A stretch of 64,000 nucleotides of DNA from Streptomyces davaonensis JCM 4913 (GTDB lineage: Bacteria; Actinomycetota; Actinomycetes; Streptomycetales; Streptomycetaceae): the NCBI RefSeq assembly GCF_000349325.1, contig NC_020504.1, positions 9,280,326 through 9,344,325 on the forward strand, read 5' to 3'. This document shows positions 22,181 through 31,083 of this stretch, one piece after another. The notes beneath the pieces were generated by a model. The model was not told the origin of the DNA and made no database searches. It saw only the letters and a list, made by a program, of their open reading frames with translations. A program made the position numbers and the translations under genes. The number at the start of each line of letters is the position of its first letter. Positions within the stretch are counted from its first letter, which is position 1.

Positions 22181-23177
22181 TCTCGATCGCCCGCTGGGCC
22201 GCGGCGAGCGCGAGGTCGTCGCCGACGTCCAGGGCCGTGTCGGTCAGCTTGATGACGTGCTCGTCGCCGTGCGCGAGCGCCCGCTCCATGACCTCCTCGG
22301 CGGTGAGCCGAGCGGACGCCCGGTAGGCGACCGGCTCCGCGGGGGTGTACATGGCGGTGACGGCGGCGGACGCGGTCCAGGCCGCGTGCAGGCTCGGCAC
22401 CCACAGCTCGCGCGGCAGCGAATCCAGGGCGCGCAGCACGGCGTTGGGGGCCGTCGCCGCGTGCACGAGCATGGTCGGCTCGCCGTGGCCATGGGTGGCG
22501 TAGCGGTGGGTCGCGGCCCGGACCAGCTCGGTGAGCCGGTCCCGCGCGGTGTCCGGGTCGGTGACGTCCTCCGCCCAGGTGGGCAACTGCTGCACGGCGG
22601 CCAGCCGGTTGCGGAACCCCATGTGCCCCGGCGGGATCGGGGGTACGGCGGCCAGGGCCTCGCTCGCGGCCGGCGTGCCCGGCAGGACGTCGAAGCCGGT
22701 CAGGGGCTGATGCCGGGCCGCCCAGTAGCCCAGCGCGTGGGCGAGTTCGGCGCTCCGGGGCGCCGACTCGCCGGTTTCGAGGGCGCGTACGGCGTGGCCG
22801 ACCCGGATGATCACATGCGTGGCGCCGCCGTACATCCCGGGGAGCAGGCGCGGCCACCACTCGGTGAGGACGTCGCGCCAGGGGCGGTCGGCGAGGGCGC
22901 GGGCGAAGTGGTCCGTCCAGTCGGCGATCCGGCGTGGATCGCCCAGTGCGGAGGGCCAGTTGTCGTCCGTGACCGGGGCCAGCCGGTCCGGGAAGTCCTC
23001 CAGCCGGTCCCGGTACAGATCCACCCAGCGGTGCAATGCGCCCGCCTGCCCGTTCGCGGCGAGCGCCTCGACGACCATGGGAGCGTGGTTGGTCAGCCAG
23101 CCCTCGCGTTCCGGGCCGGCGGCGTGCAGGCGTTCCAGGGCTTCTTCGAGCGATCCGCTCGTGTCGGTGGAGTTCAT
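22158..23177 (-). CDS. Questin oxidase-like (DUF4243) protein
   Basis: This 339-aa protein matches the questin-oxidase/DUF4243 pattern I know: LTNHAPMVVEALAANGQAGA near the N terminus, WPSALGDPRRIADWTDHF, then THVIIRVGHAVRALE and HALGYWAARHQPL. The spaced histidines are the family signature. Fungal members catalyse Baeyer-Villiger-like oxidation of anthraquinones; bacterial members are mostly untested. ATG 23177 gives MNSTDTSGSLEE. The 3' end overlaps the convergent regulator by 23 bp. No biosynthetic cluster surrounds it, so its substrate cannot be inferred. Confidence 0.8.
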   Translation of the reverse strand: MNSTDTSGSLEEALERLHAAGPEREGWLTNHAPMVVEALAANGQAGALHRWVDLYRDRLEDFPDRLAPVTDDNWPSALGDPRRIADWTDHFARALADRPWRDVLTEWWPRLLPGMYGGATHVIIRVGHAVRALETGESAPRSAELAHALGYWAARHQPLTGFDVLPGTPAASEALAAVPPIPPGHMGFRNRLAAVQQLPTWAEDVTDPDTARDRLTELVRAATHRYATHGHGEPTMLVHAATAPNAVLRALDSLPRELWVPSLHAAWTASAAVTAMYTPAEPVAYRASARLTAEEVMERALAHGDEHVIKLTDTALDVGDDLALAAAQRAIEISEPLVA

Positions 23178-23269
23178 GCCGATCACGCTAGACAGCGGGC
23201 GACACCACCGGATCGGGCCCGGGGCGGAGGCGCCGGACGGCGCTGGTCCTAGTCCCCGGGCCCGAGGCC

Positions 23270-24046
23270 TCACGCGTACGGGTCGAAGGTGATGCCCGAC
23301 GGCTTGGCGGACGACAGGTGGTTGCCGAAACTGGCGTCCTTCAGACCGAAGTTGGCGCTGCCGAAGTCGTAGGCGACCAGCTTGTCGCGCACGCCCGACG
23401 GGTAGCCGTTCCAGCCGACCAGCGGCGGGTACTGCCAGGTGCCCTGGTGGTTCTCCGGCGGCTCGTCATTGGAGTTGGCGAGCCGGAAGCAGTGCGTGCT
23501 GATGCCGTCCTTGTGGTACACGATCTTCGCGTGCGTGCCGGAGAAACGGACGGACGACGCCGCGCTCACCGTGAACGAGCCGTGGTTGGACGTCGAGACG
23601 TACTTGACGGCGCCGCTCTGCACCCAGATCACGACGTGCTCCCAGTCGTGCCGGTGCCCGCCGATGCTGCTGCCCGCGATGGCCTGGTCCTTCTCGAAGT
23701 ACAGGCCGTACAGGTACGCGCACCAGCCGTTGTTGCACTTGTAGCGCGAGTAGCTGTTGGTGTTGGTGAGGTCCCAGGCGTCCCGGCAGCTGCCGTTGAG
23801 GGCGCCGGTCGGGTTCAGGCCGCCGTTGACGGTCCCGTCGGGGCCGATCGCGGGCGTGGAGTAGCAGCCGTCCGTGTCGTAGTCGAACGCTGGCTGGTAG
23901 GTGAACTCGGCGGACTCGGCATTGGCGGGCAGTGCCTGCGGCGGGGCCGCGAAGGCGACGGAGGGGAAGGCGATGACGAGCGCGGCGGCACCGGCAAGAC
24001 CGGTGAGCCATCTTCTGCGGTGCTTCTTCGACGACGGTGACGACAC
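23270..24046 (-). CDS. Secreted NPP1/NLP-family protein
   Basis: This 258-aa protein starts at GTG 24046, set by GAGGAGG 6 bp upstream. It opens with a basic n-region and hydrophobic core (KKHRRRWLTGLAGAAALVIA) ending at AFA, a Sec-type signal. The mature part has the NLP signature GHRHDWEHVVIWV near residue 130, with paired cysteines on either side. Necrosis- and ethylene-inducing-like proteins bind plant sphingolipids and damage plant membranes; other members act in saprophytes with no known toxicity. Streptomyces NPP1 proteins are known by name but little studied. It is monocistronic. Confidence 0.87.
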   Translation of the reverse strand: MSSPSSKKHRRRWLTGLAGAAALVIAFPSVAFAAPPQALPANAESAEFTYQPAFDYDTDGCYSTPAIGPDGTVNGGLNPTGALNGSCRDAWDLTNTNSYSRYKCNNGWCAYLYGLYFEKDQAIAGSSIGGHRHDWEHVVIWVQSGAVKYVSTSNHGSFTVSAASSVRFSGTHAKIVYHKDGISTHCFRLANSNDEPPENHQGTWQYPPLVGWNGYPSGVRDKLVAYDFGSANFGLKDASFGNHLSSAKPSGITFDPYA

Positions 24047-24185
24047 TGCGTCCTCCTCGCGGGCGCAGCCCAACGGCTGTGGGGGAATGGGGAGTTCAGC
24101 TTCCCGGCTTTTCATGTCCGCGCCAAGAGTGAAAAGGCATCACTCCGGTTACGCCCGACCCAACAGTTTGGATCTTGAAGAAAGG

Positions 24186-25166
24186 TCAGTCGACGTCGTC
24201 CGGCAGATCGGCCGCCGACTCCTCCGGCGTCAGGTCCGGCCGCAGCCGCAGCCACGACGGCTGCCGCAGCAGCCCGGCCCGGGTACGCGTGCTGAACCGC
24301 ACCTCCCCGACGAGCCGCGGCACGACCCAGCGCGCACCCGGCACCGCGGGCACGGGATCGAAGGGGCATACGTCCGTCTCGGCGGCCAGGAGCAGCACGC
24401 CGAGCTGCTCCCGCTCCCGCGCGCTCCACCCGGTGCCCACCCCGCCGACGTACCGCAGCCGCCCGCCGGCCCGTTGGCCCACCAGCACCGCACCGGGCAG
24501 ACCCGTGATCCGCCCCTTCCCCGGCAGCCAGCCGCCCACCACGACGTCCGCGCTGCGCATGTTGCGGATCTTGATCCAGTTCCGCGACCGCACCCCTGGC
24601 TCGTACACGGAGTCCAGCCGCTTGCACACCAGCCCCTCAAGACCGTGCTCACGGGTCGCCCGCAGGGCCTGCTCACCGTGGCCGACCAGCGCCGCGGGTG
24701 TGGACCAGTGCGGGCCCTCCAACCCCAGCCCTTCCAGTTGCTCCCGCCGCCGCAGGTAGGGGAGTCGGAACAGTGACCGCCCACCGAGGTGCATGACGTC
24801 GAACAGCGCGTAGTGCACCGGCACCTCGGCGGCCCGGCGTGCCGCCCGCTGCGGCGCGTGGGCCAGCCCCATCCGGGACTGGAGCAACTGGAAGTCCGCG
24901 CGGCCCTGTTCGTCGAGGGCGAGCACCTCCCCGTCCAGCACCGCGGGCGTCGCGCCGAGCATGCCGGAGAGGGGGCTCAACTCGGGGTAGGCGGCGGTGA
25001 CCTCCTCCCCGGAACGGGCCCGCAGGACCAGACCGCCGTCCCCGTCGAGGTAGGCCACCACCCGCTGGCCGTCCTGCTTGGTCTCGTAGGCCCAGCGCGC
25101 GTCCTGCGCGGCGGGCGGCAGGGTGCCGGGCGTGGCGAGCATCGGAGGGATCAGGGGCAGACTCAC
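24186..25166 (-). CDS. Stand-alone ATP-dependent DNA ligase
   Basis: This 326-aa protein carries the nucleotidyltransferase motifs of ATP-dependent DNA ligases: motif I ETKQDGQRV (adenylated Lys near residue 30), motif III VLDGEVLALD, motif IV EGLVCKRLDS and motif V RNWIKIRN, then an OB-fold. It matches the ligase module of LigD/LigC proteins without the polymerase and nuclease parts. It would seal nicks in short-patch or end-joining repair in the cytoplasm. No ku gene is nearby. The start MSLPLIPPMLATPG is typical of the family. Motif V sits before the OB domain as expected, so the enzyme looks intact. Confidence 0.9.
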   Translation of the reverse strand: MSLPLIPPMLATPGTLPPAAQDARWAYETKQDGQRVVAYLDGDGGLVLRARSGEEVTAAYPELSPLSGMLGATPAVLDGEVLALDEQGRADFQLLQSRMGLAHAPQRAARRAAEVPVHYALFDVMHLGGRSLFRLPYLRRREQLEGLGLEGPHWSTPAALVGHGEQALRATREHGLEGLVCKRLDSVYEPGVRSRNWIKIRNMRSADVVVGGWLPGKGRITGLPGAVLVGQRAGGRLRYVGGVGTGWSAREREQLGVLLLAAETDVCPFDPVPAVPGARWVVPRLVGEVRFSTRTRAGLLRQPSWLRLRPDLTPEESAADLPDDVD

Positions 25167-25347
25167 GGGTCAGATGTCGACGGGCGGAGGGTCCCTCACG
25201 CGCTCCCGCCTCGGGTTTCGCCTGAACGGCCGCCGCGCGCGCCCCGCCGGGCGCCCCGTAGGCTGCCGTTCTTGGAACAACGCCGCGCGGCGGCCGTAGG
25301 GACCGGCCCGTGCGGAAGGATTGAACGGTCCCGGTGCGGAGACGATC

Positions 25348-25998
25348 ATGGCAGGCAGGGCGGTCCGGGCGGAGCAGGTCAGCGCGACCCGGGGACTGAT
25401 CCTGACCGCAGCCGAGCGGCTCTACGCCGAGCACGGGGTGTGCGCGGTCTCCAACCGCCAGGTCGGCGAGGCCGCCGGACAGGGCAACAACACCGCCGTC
25501 GGCTACCACTTTGGTACGAAGACCGACCTGGTCCGCGCGATCGTCCGCAAGCACGCGGCGCCCATCGAGGAGATCAGGACCGGCCTGGTCGAGCGGGTCA
25601 TCGGCTCCACGGACCTGCGCGACTGGGTGGACTGTCTGGTCCGGCCCGTCTTCGAGCACCTCGCCGCGCTCGGCAGCCCCACCTGGTACGCCCGGTTCTG
25701 CGCCCAGGTCATGACCGACCCCGCCCTGCACCGGATCATGGTCGAGGAGGCGCTCGGCTCCCCGGCGCTCCGCGAGATCGTCGAGGGGCTGCGCCGCAGT
25801 CTGCCCGAGCTGCCCGACGAGGTCCGGGCCGAGCGCGGCGACATGGCCCGTCAGCTCATCGTCCACATGACCGCAGAGCGGGAACGCGCGCTCGCCGAGG
25901 ACACCGCCACGCCGCGTGCCGACTGGCAGGACGCCGCGACCGGCCTGGTCGACGCGCTCGTCGGTATGTGGCGGGCCCCGGTGAGCCCGAGGGGCTGA
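25348..25998 (+). CDS. TetR-family regulator
   Basis: This 216-aa protein has an N-terminal TetR HTH (ILTAAERLYAEHGVCAVSNR, then VGEAAGQGNNTAVGYHFGTK) and an all-helical ligand domain. ATG 25348 is preferred to a TTG at 25321 because GGAG stands at proper spacing. It is read alone in the gap between the DNA ligase gene (divergent) and marR. Its effector and targets are not visible, and no clear palindrome was found in the 181-bp upstream gap. Confidence 0.88.
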   Translation: MAGRAVRAEQVSATRGLILTAAERLYAEHGVCAVSNRQVGEAAGQGNNTAVGYHFGTKTDLVRAIVRKHAAPIEEIRTGLVERVIGSTDLRDWVDCLVRPVFEHLAALGSPTWYARFCAQVMTDPALHRIMVEEALGSPALREIVEGLRRSLPELPDEVRAERGDMARQLIVHMTAERERALAEDTATPRADWQDAATGLVDALVGMWRAPVSPRG

Positions 25999-26039
25999 CC
26001 CGCGCGCGGCGGCCGGCCTGCTGGAGCTGCGTACATTAA

Positions 26040-26066
26040 TTGAGTTAGGCAACGAGACGGTAAACT
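26040..26066 (+). promoter_or_regulatory. Leaderless-type promoter and MarR operator candidate
   Basis: An AT-rich island stands out here. TTGAGTTAGGCAA at 26040-26052 has partial dyad symmetry (TTG..T.A..CAA). TAAACT at 26061-26066 fits a -10 element and ends 7 bp before the marR ATG at 26074. There is no Shine-Dalgarno sequence before that ATG, so the transcript may begin at the start codon. The symmetry suggests autorepression by MarR. Confidence 0.45.
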
Positions 26067-26073
26067 GGCGGGT

Positions 26074-26583
26074 ATGCCCACCCCACCGCTCCCGGACGTC
26101 CCCGCCTCCGCAGAAGTGACCGAGATCGAGCGTGCCCTCACCCGGATCACCTACCTGAGCACCCGCGCCCGCCGCCACGAACGCCTGATGGCCCTGGCCG
26201 GCGTCCCGCTGGACCGCGCCGCCGTGGCGCTGGTGCGGCAGATCGCCGAGTCCGAGCCGCTGCGCCCCGGTGAGCTGGCCAACCGGCTCGGAGTGGAGGC
26301 CTCGCACGTCACCCGCACCGTGCAGCAGCTGGAGAAGTCCGGCTACGTCTCCCGGGTCCCCGACCCCGCCGACCGCCGGGCCCAGCGCATCGAGCTCACC
26401 GAGACCGGCCGCGCCGCCGTCGCCCGCGTCCGGGACGCCGGGGCCCGCGGTATGCAGCTTGCCCTGGCCGACTGGGAACCCGAGGAACTGCGGCAGCTCG
26501 CCACCCTGTTCCACCGTATGGTCGACGACTTCCTCGAGTGCGCCGTCGACGAGGAACCGGAGCAGCGGACCGCCCCGGCCTGA
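26074..26583 (+). CDS. MarR-family regulator
   Basis: This 169-aa protein has the MarR winged helix: LRPGELANRLGVEASHVTRT as the recognition HTH and YVSRVPDPADRRAQRIELTE as the wing with the conserved DxRR. Flanking helices form the dimer interface. It probably senses a small lipophilic or oxidising molecule. The start has no ribosome site and sits 7 bp after a -10-like TAAACT. The peroxiredoxin gene begins 69 bp downstream on the same strand, with its own ribosome site, so the regulator may control it. Cysteine occurs once, in the C-terminal helix (ECAVDEE). Confidence 0.9.
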   Translation: MPTPPLPDVPASAEVTEIERALTRITYLSTRARRHERLMALAGVPLDRAAVALVRQIAESEPLRPGELANRLGVEASHVTRTVQQLEKSGYVSRVPDPADRRAQRIELTETGRAAVARVRDAGARGMQLALADWEPEELRQLATLFHRMVDDFLECAVDEEPEQRTAPA

Positions 26584-26652
26584 CCGGAAGCCACGGTTCT
26601 ACCCTCCGGTAGCATCGCGCCGCAGACGGTCCGGACGACGGAAGGACAGAAG

Positions 26653-27120
26653 TTGAGCGCACGCGTGGAGATCGGGGACGCGGTCGAGGACTTCACCCTC
26701 CCCGACGAGACCGGTACCGACCGCAAGCTGTCCGAACTACTCGCCGAGGGGCCGGTGGTGCTGTTCTTCTACCCCGCCGCCCTGACCCCCGGCTGCACCG
26801 CGCAGGCCTGCCACTTCCGGGACCTGGCCGCCGAGTTCGCCGCCGTCGGCGCCCGGCCCGTCGGCGTCAGCGGTGATCCCGTCGAGCGTCAGCAGGAGTT
26901 CGCCGGCCGGCACACGCTCGGCATGCCGCTGCTGTCCGACCCCGACGGCACGGTCCGTGAGCGGTTCGGTGTGAAGCGTGGCCTGTCGCTGGCCCCGACC
27001 AAGCGGACCACCTTCGTCATAGGGCAGGACCGCAAGGTGCTGGAGGTCGTGCGCAGCGAACTGCGCATGAACACCCACGCCGACCGCGCGCTGGCGGCGC
27101 TGCGCGGCCGCGAGGGCTGA
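26653..27120 (+). CDS. Peroxiredoxin, BCP/AhpC-TSA type
   Basis: This is a 155-aa thioredoxin-fold peroxidase. The motif LTPGCTAQACHFRD holds the peroxidatic Cys and a resolving Cys five residues later, the spacing of atypical 2-Cys BCP proteins. It reduces hydroperoxides in the cytoplasm using thioredoxin. The start is a TTG at 26653, backed by GGAAGGA upstream. Just ahead, CTACC and GGTAG (26599-26612) form a short inverted repeat, perhaps an operator or weak terminator. Its pairing with marR suggests an oxidative-stress unit. Confidence 0.9.
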   Translation: MSARVEIGDAVEDFTLPDETGTDRKLSELLAEGPVVLFFYPAALTPGCTAQACHFRDLAAEFAAVGARPVGVSGDPVERQQEFAGRHTLGMPLLSDPDGTVRERFGVKRGLSLAPTKRTTFVIGQDRKVLEVVRSELRMNTHADRALAALRGREG

Positions 27121-27221
27121 GACGCGCGGTTCCCCTGGGCGCGGATGACGCGGCCGCCATGCTCGGTCGGTGCCGCTCGTCGCGGTTGATGCCCCGCGCC
27201 AGGGGGACCATTCTGGACACT

Positions 27222-29564
27222 ATGGAACAAGTCGCCGCGGCGGCGACCATCGATGCCCACGGCACGGTGACGGCGTGGAGCGAAGGTGCCCGGACACTCA
27301 CCGGATACCCGGCCGAGGAGGTCGTAGGACGCCCGGCCGCCGATCTGCTCGCCGAGGAGGTGGAGTCCGCGGCGCTCGTGGCACGCGCCGGGCGGGTGGT
27401 CCTTCGCCACCGTGACGAGGGCACCGTCACCGTCTCCGTGTCGGCCTGCCCGCTGCTCGGCCCCGACGGCTCCGACGCGGGCCATGTGATCACCACCGAA
27501 CGGCATCGCGAGGGCCCGGAGGCCACCCTCGGCGCCCGCGCCTTCGAGCAGGCGTCGATGTCGATGTCCGTCTTCGACACCCAGCAGCGCTATGTACGGC
27601 TGAACGCGGCCGCCTGCCGGGTGATGGGCGTACCCGAGGAGGCCCTGCTGGGCCGCCCCTTCCTGGACACCGTCGAGGACGCGGCGCACAGCCACGGCTT
27701 CCACGGCAATCTGCGCCAGGTCGCCGAGACCGGCCGGCCCGTCCACTACGAGAGCTTCACCGGCGCGCCCGCGCTCAACCGGGAGCACGCCTGGAGCATC
27801 GAGATGTGGCCGGTCCGGGACGACGACGGCGCGGTGGACGGCGTCGCGCTGGCGGCCTTCGACAGCAGCGACCAGTACTGGTCCCGGCGCCGCCTCGCCC
27901 TCCTCAACGAGGCCGCCGCCTCCATCGGCACCACCCTGGACGTGGTCCGCACCGCCGAGGAACTCGTCGACCTCATGGTGCCGCGCTACGCCGACTTCGT
28001 CAGCGTCGACCTGCTGGAGTGGGTGCTCGGCGCCGATGAACTGCCCACCGTGGCGGCCGGCGACATCGTGCTCAGGCGGGTCGCCCACGGCTCCGTCCAC
28101 GACGGCACCCCCGAGGCCGCCGTCCGCCTCGGCGCGAACGACGTCTACCCCTCGTTCTCACCACCGGCACGCGCCCTGCACACCGGGCGGGCCGTGCTCA
28201 GCCAGGCCGGCGAGCCCGACTTCGTCCGCTGGGTCGCCGAGCGCAACGCCCGCGCACCCGCCGGACGGCCGTACCGCAAAGGCGCGCACTCGATGATCGC
28301 CGTGCCGCTGCGGGCCCGCGGCACCACTCTGGGCGTGGTGGTGGGGGTGCGGATCGCGCATCCGGAGGAGTACAGCGGCGACGACATCGTGCTGGGCGAG
28401 GAGCTGGCCAGCCGGTCCGCCGTCTGCATCGACAACGCCCGCCGGTTCGCCCGGGAGCGCAGCACCGCGCTCGCGCTCCAGCACAGCCTGCTGCCGCGCG
28501 GGCTGCCCGGGCAGGTGGCGGTGGAGGTCGCCCACCGCTATCTGCCGTGCGGTTCACCGGCCGGGATCGGCGGCGACTGGTTCGACGTGATCCCGCTCTC
28601 CGGCAGCCGGGTCGCCCTGGTCGTCGGCGACGTGGTCGGCCACGGCATCCCCTCGTCGGCGACCATGGGACGGCTCTGCACGGCCGTACGCACCCTCGCC
28701 GACGTGGATCTGCCGCCCGACGAACTGCTCACCCACCTCGACGACCTGGTCACCCACCTCGCCTCGGACGGCCATGACGACGAGGTCGCCGAACTCGGCG
28801 CCACCTGCCTCTACTCCGTCTACGACCCCGTCTCGCGCCGTCTGACGATGGCCTCCGCCGGGCATCCGCCCCCGGCCGTCCTGCTGCCCGACGGCACCGC
28901 GAGCCTGGTCGAGCTGTCCGCCGGGCCGCCGCTCGGCGTCGGCGGACTGCCCTTCGAGTCCGTGGAGTTGCACCTGCCCGAGGGCGCGGTCGTCGCCCTC
29001 TACACGGACGGGCTGATCGAGGAACGCGACCGCGACCTCGACCACGCGGGCGCGGAGCTGTGTCGTGCGCTGGCCACGTCCGCCGAGTCGCTGGACACCC
29101 TGTGCGACACCGTGCTGAAGGCGGTCATGCCGGAGGAGCCCAGCGACGACGTGGCCCTCCTGCTGGCCCGCACCCGCTCGCTGGGTGCGGACCGCGTCGC
29201 CACCTGGGACGTGCCACCGGACCCGGCCGCGGTGGGCCTCGCCCGGCAGTCCGCCACCGAGCAACTGGCCGCCTGGGGCCTGGAGGAGACCGCCTTCGTC
29301 ACCGAACTCGTCGTCAGCGAACTGGTCACCAACGCCATCCGCTACGGCGAACCGCCCATCCAGCTACGGCTGATCCGCGACCGCAGCCTCATCTGCGAGG
29401 TCTCCGACGGCAGTTCCACCTCGCCGCATCTGCGCCGGGCCCACGCCTACGACGAAGGCGGTCGCGGACTCCTCCTGGTCGCCCAGCTCACCCAGCGCTG
29501 GGGCAGCCGACAGACCGGCCGCGGCAAGTCGATCTGGGCCGAGCAGGCGCTCCCGCCGGCCTGA
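27222..29564 (+). CDS. PAS-PAS-GAF-SpoIIE phosphatase with C-terminal HATPase
   Basis: This is a protein of about 780 aa that both senses and switches. It has a PAS domain (about residue 1-90), a second PAS (103-215), a GAF domain (220-410), a PP2C/SpoIIE phosphatase (GIGGDWFDVIPL, then VVGDVVGHG and LYTDGLIEERD) and a GHKL kinase-like domain (ELVVSELVTNAIRYGEPP). It would dephosphorylate an anti-anti-sigma factor and perhaps bind a sigma factor. The start is unsure: ATG 27222 gives a natural PAS N terminus; 27189 and 27159 are longer options without ribosome sites. It follows the peroxiredoxin by about 100 bp. Confidence 0.9.
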   Translation: MEQVAAAATIDAHGTVTAWSEGARTLTGYPAEEVVGRPAADLLAEEVESAALVARAGRVVLRHRDEGTVTVSVSACPLLGPDGSDAGHVITTERHREGPEATLGARAFEQASMSMSVFDTQQRYVRLNAAACRVMGVPEEALLGRPFLDTVEDAAHSHGFHGNLRQVAETGRPVHYESFTGAPALNREHAWSIEMWPVRDDDGAVDGVALAAFDSSDQYWSRRRLALLNEAAASIGTTLDVVRTAEELVDLMVPRYADFVSVDLLEWVLGADELPTVAAGDIVLRRVAHGSVHDGTPEAAVRLGANDVYPSFSPPARALHTGRAVLSQAGEPDFVRWVAERNARAPAGRPYRKGAHSMIAVPLRARGTTLGVVVGVRIAHPEEYSGDDIVLGEELASRSAVCIDNARRFARERSTALALQHSLLPRGLPGQVAVEVAHRYLPCGSPAGIGGDWFDVIPLSGSRVALVVGDVVGHGIPSSATMGRLCTAVRTLADVDLPPDELLTHLDDLVTHLASDGHDDEVAELGATCLYSVYDPVSRRLTMASAGHPPPAVLLPDGTASLVELSAGPPLGVGGLPFESVELHLPEGAVVALYTDGLIEERDRDLDHAGAELCRALATSAESLDTLCDTVLKAVMPEEPSDDVALLLARTRSLGADRVATWDVPPDPAAVGLARQSATEQLAAWGLEETAFVTELVVSELVTNAIRYGEPPIQLRLIRDRSLICEVSDGSSTSPHLRRAHAYDEGGRGLLLVAQLTQRWGSRQTGRGKSIWAEQALPPA

Positions 29565-30005
29565 TCACTGGAAGTCACAGCCCGGGTTCGGTGCGTCCTG
29601 AGAGAACGGCGCCCCGTGCGGCAGCACGTACAGCACCTCAAGGACGACGGCCGTGTCACCGAGGTTGGACCCGAGGTGCACATTGCCGGGCCCGGCGGGC
29701 TCCTCGATGAAACTCCCCTTCGGATACACGCCGTCGGAGGCGCAGGTGGAGTCGAAGTGGCTCAGCGTGCCCTTCTTCACGACCGCGTACAGCGGACCGT
29801 CGTGGAAGTGCCATCCGGTGGCCTGACCGGCCGGGATGGTGACCTCCCGCAGTATGTAGTCGGTCCCGCCGACCGTGGCCTGACTGATGACCCGCCCGGT
29901 GACCCCCGGTCCCGGGGGAGTGGCCTGGGCGGTACCGGCACCGCCGACGAGAAGAGTGGCGGCGGCCACCGCGGAGGTGACGGCGGAACGGAGCGCGAAG
30001 CGCAT
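29565..30005 (-). CDS. Secreted cupin-domain protein
   Basis: This is a 146-aa protein with a signal peptide (MRFALRSAVTSAVAAATLLV, cleaved near AQA). The single cupin has GWHFHDGPLYAVVKKG, in which HFH gives the first metal-binding motif, and a second motif with HLGSNL. The partner metal is probably iron, manganese or zinc. The stop codon directly abuts that of the convergent SpoIIE-type gene with no bases between. The mature protein has two cysteines (STCASDG and NPGCDFQ) that could form a disulphide. The substrate is unknown. Confidence 0.82.
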   Translation of the reverse strand: MRFALRSAVTSAVAAATLLVGGAGTAQATPPGPGVTGRVISQATVGGTDYILREVTIPAGQATGWHFHDGPLYAVVKKGTLSHFDSTCASDGVYPKGSFIEEPAGPGNVHLGSNLGDTAVVLEVLYVLPHGAPFSQDAPNPGCDFQ

Positions 30006-30194
30006 ACGAGGCCTCCCGGCCGAGAGCGAACAGCGTCGACTTCGCGGTGAACATAGGCACACGGAGGGCCAGTTGGGGCCGGAACCGTAAGATCCGCCCG
30101 CCCGCCGTTCATGAACATCCCGTTGCCGAACCGTCCAACCGGTGTCCGGCGCACCGATAGTGGGCAGCGGCGGCCGAGGAGTGGGGGAGCGGCG

Positions 30195-30980
30195 ATGGAC
30201 TGGACGGTGTGGACGGGCCTGGCCGTCGGCCTGCTGATCGCGTCGGTGACCGCGCCGGTCGGCGTGTCCGGCGCGGTGTTCCTGCTCCCGGTCCACCTGA
30301 GCGTCTTCGGTGTGCCGAGCCCGGCGGTCACGCCGACGAATCTGCTGTTCAATGTGGTGGCCGGGCCCGGTGCCCTGTGGCGCTACCGCCGCGACGGCGC
30401 TCTGCGCGGCGGCCTGTCGCGGCGCCTGATCATCGGCACCCTTCCCGGCGTCGTCACCGGCGCGGCGATCCGTGTCTTCGCTCTCCCCGGGCCGGGCGTC
30501 TTCCGACTGCTGGTCGCCGGGCTGCTCCTGCCGCTCGGCGTATGGCTGTGCCTCCGCACCCTCGTCCCGCCCCGCCACCGGTCGATCACAGCGGCGGAGC
30601 CGTCCCCGGCGGGGCTCACCCTGCTGGCCGTGGCGGTGGGGATCGTCGGCGGCATCTACGGCATCGGCGGCGGATCCCTGATCGGACCGATCCTCGCCGC
30701 ACGGGGTCTACCGATGGCGCGGGTGGCGCCTGCCGCGCTCGCCGCCACGTTCGCCACCTCGGTCGTCGGCGCGGGCGCCTACGCGCTGCTGTCCCTGATC
30801 GGTCCCGGCGACGCCGCACCCGACTGGAGGCTCGGGCTCGCCTGTGGGCTCGGTGGGCTGGTCGGCGGCTACCTCGGCGCCCGCCTCCAGCCCCACCTGC
30901 CCGAGACGGTTCTGCGCCTCCTCCTCGGCGGCCTGGCCGCCACCGTCGGCGCGCTCTACGCCGTGCAGGCTCTGGCATGA
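30195..30980 (+). CDS. TSUP (sulfite exporter TauE/SafE) family permease
   Basis: This 261-aa protein has about eight membrane segments in two repeated halves. The repeat motifs are PVGVSGAVFLLPVHLSVFG and VGGIYGIGGGSLIGPILAAR, typical of TSUP. Members move sulfite, sulfonates or similar anions across the inner membrane. ATG 30195 is chosen because GGGGGAG stands at good spacing; a reading from 30111 adds a basic non-membrane tail. The gene is monocistronic and not near sulfur genes. Confidence 0.87.
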   Translation: MDWTVWTGLAVGLLIASVTAPVGVSGAVFLLPVHLSVFGVPSPAVTPTNLLFNVVAGPGALWRYRRDGALRGGLSRRLIIGTLPGVVTGAAIRVFALPGPGVFRLLVAGLLLPLGVWLCLRTLVPPRHRSITAAEPSPAGLTLLAVAVGIVGGIYGIGGGSLIGPILAARGLPMARVAPAALAATFATSVVGAGAYALLSLIGPGDAAPDWRLGLACGLGGLVGGYLGARLQPHLPETVLRLLLGGLAATVGALYAVQALA

Positions 30981-31083
30981 GACCTCAGTCGCGGAACCGC
31001 CTTGCCGGGCACCCCCGTCCGCGCGGGGCCCGGATAAGGTGAGAGTGATCAACCGACGGGTGGGGACAAGGGCGGCGGGCGGT

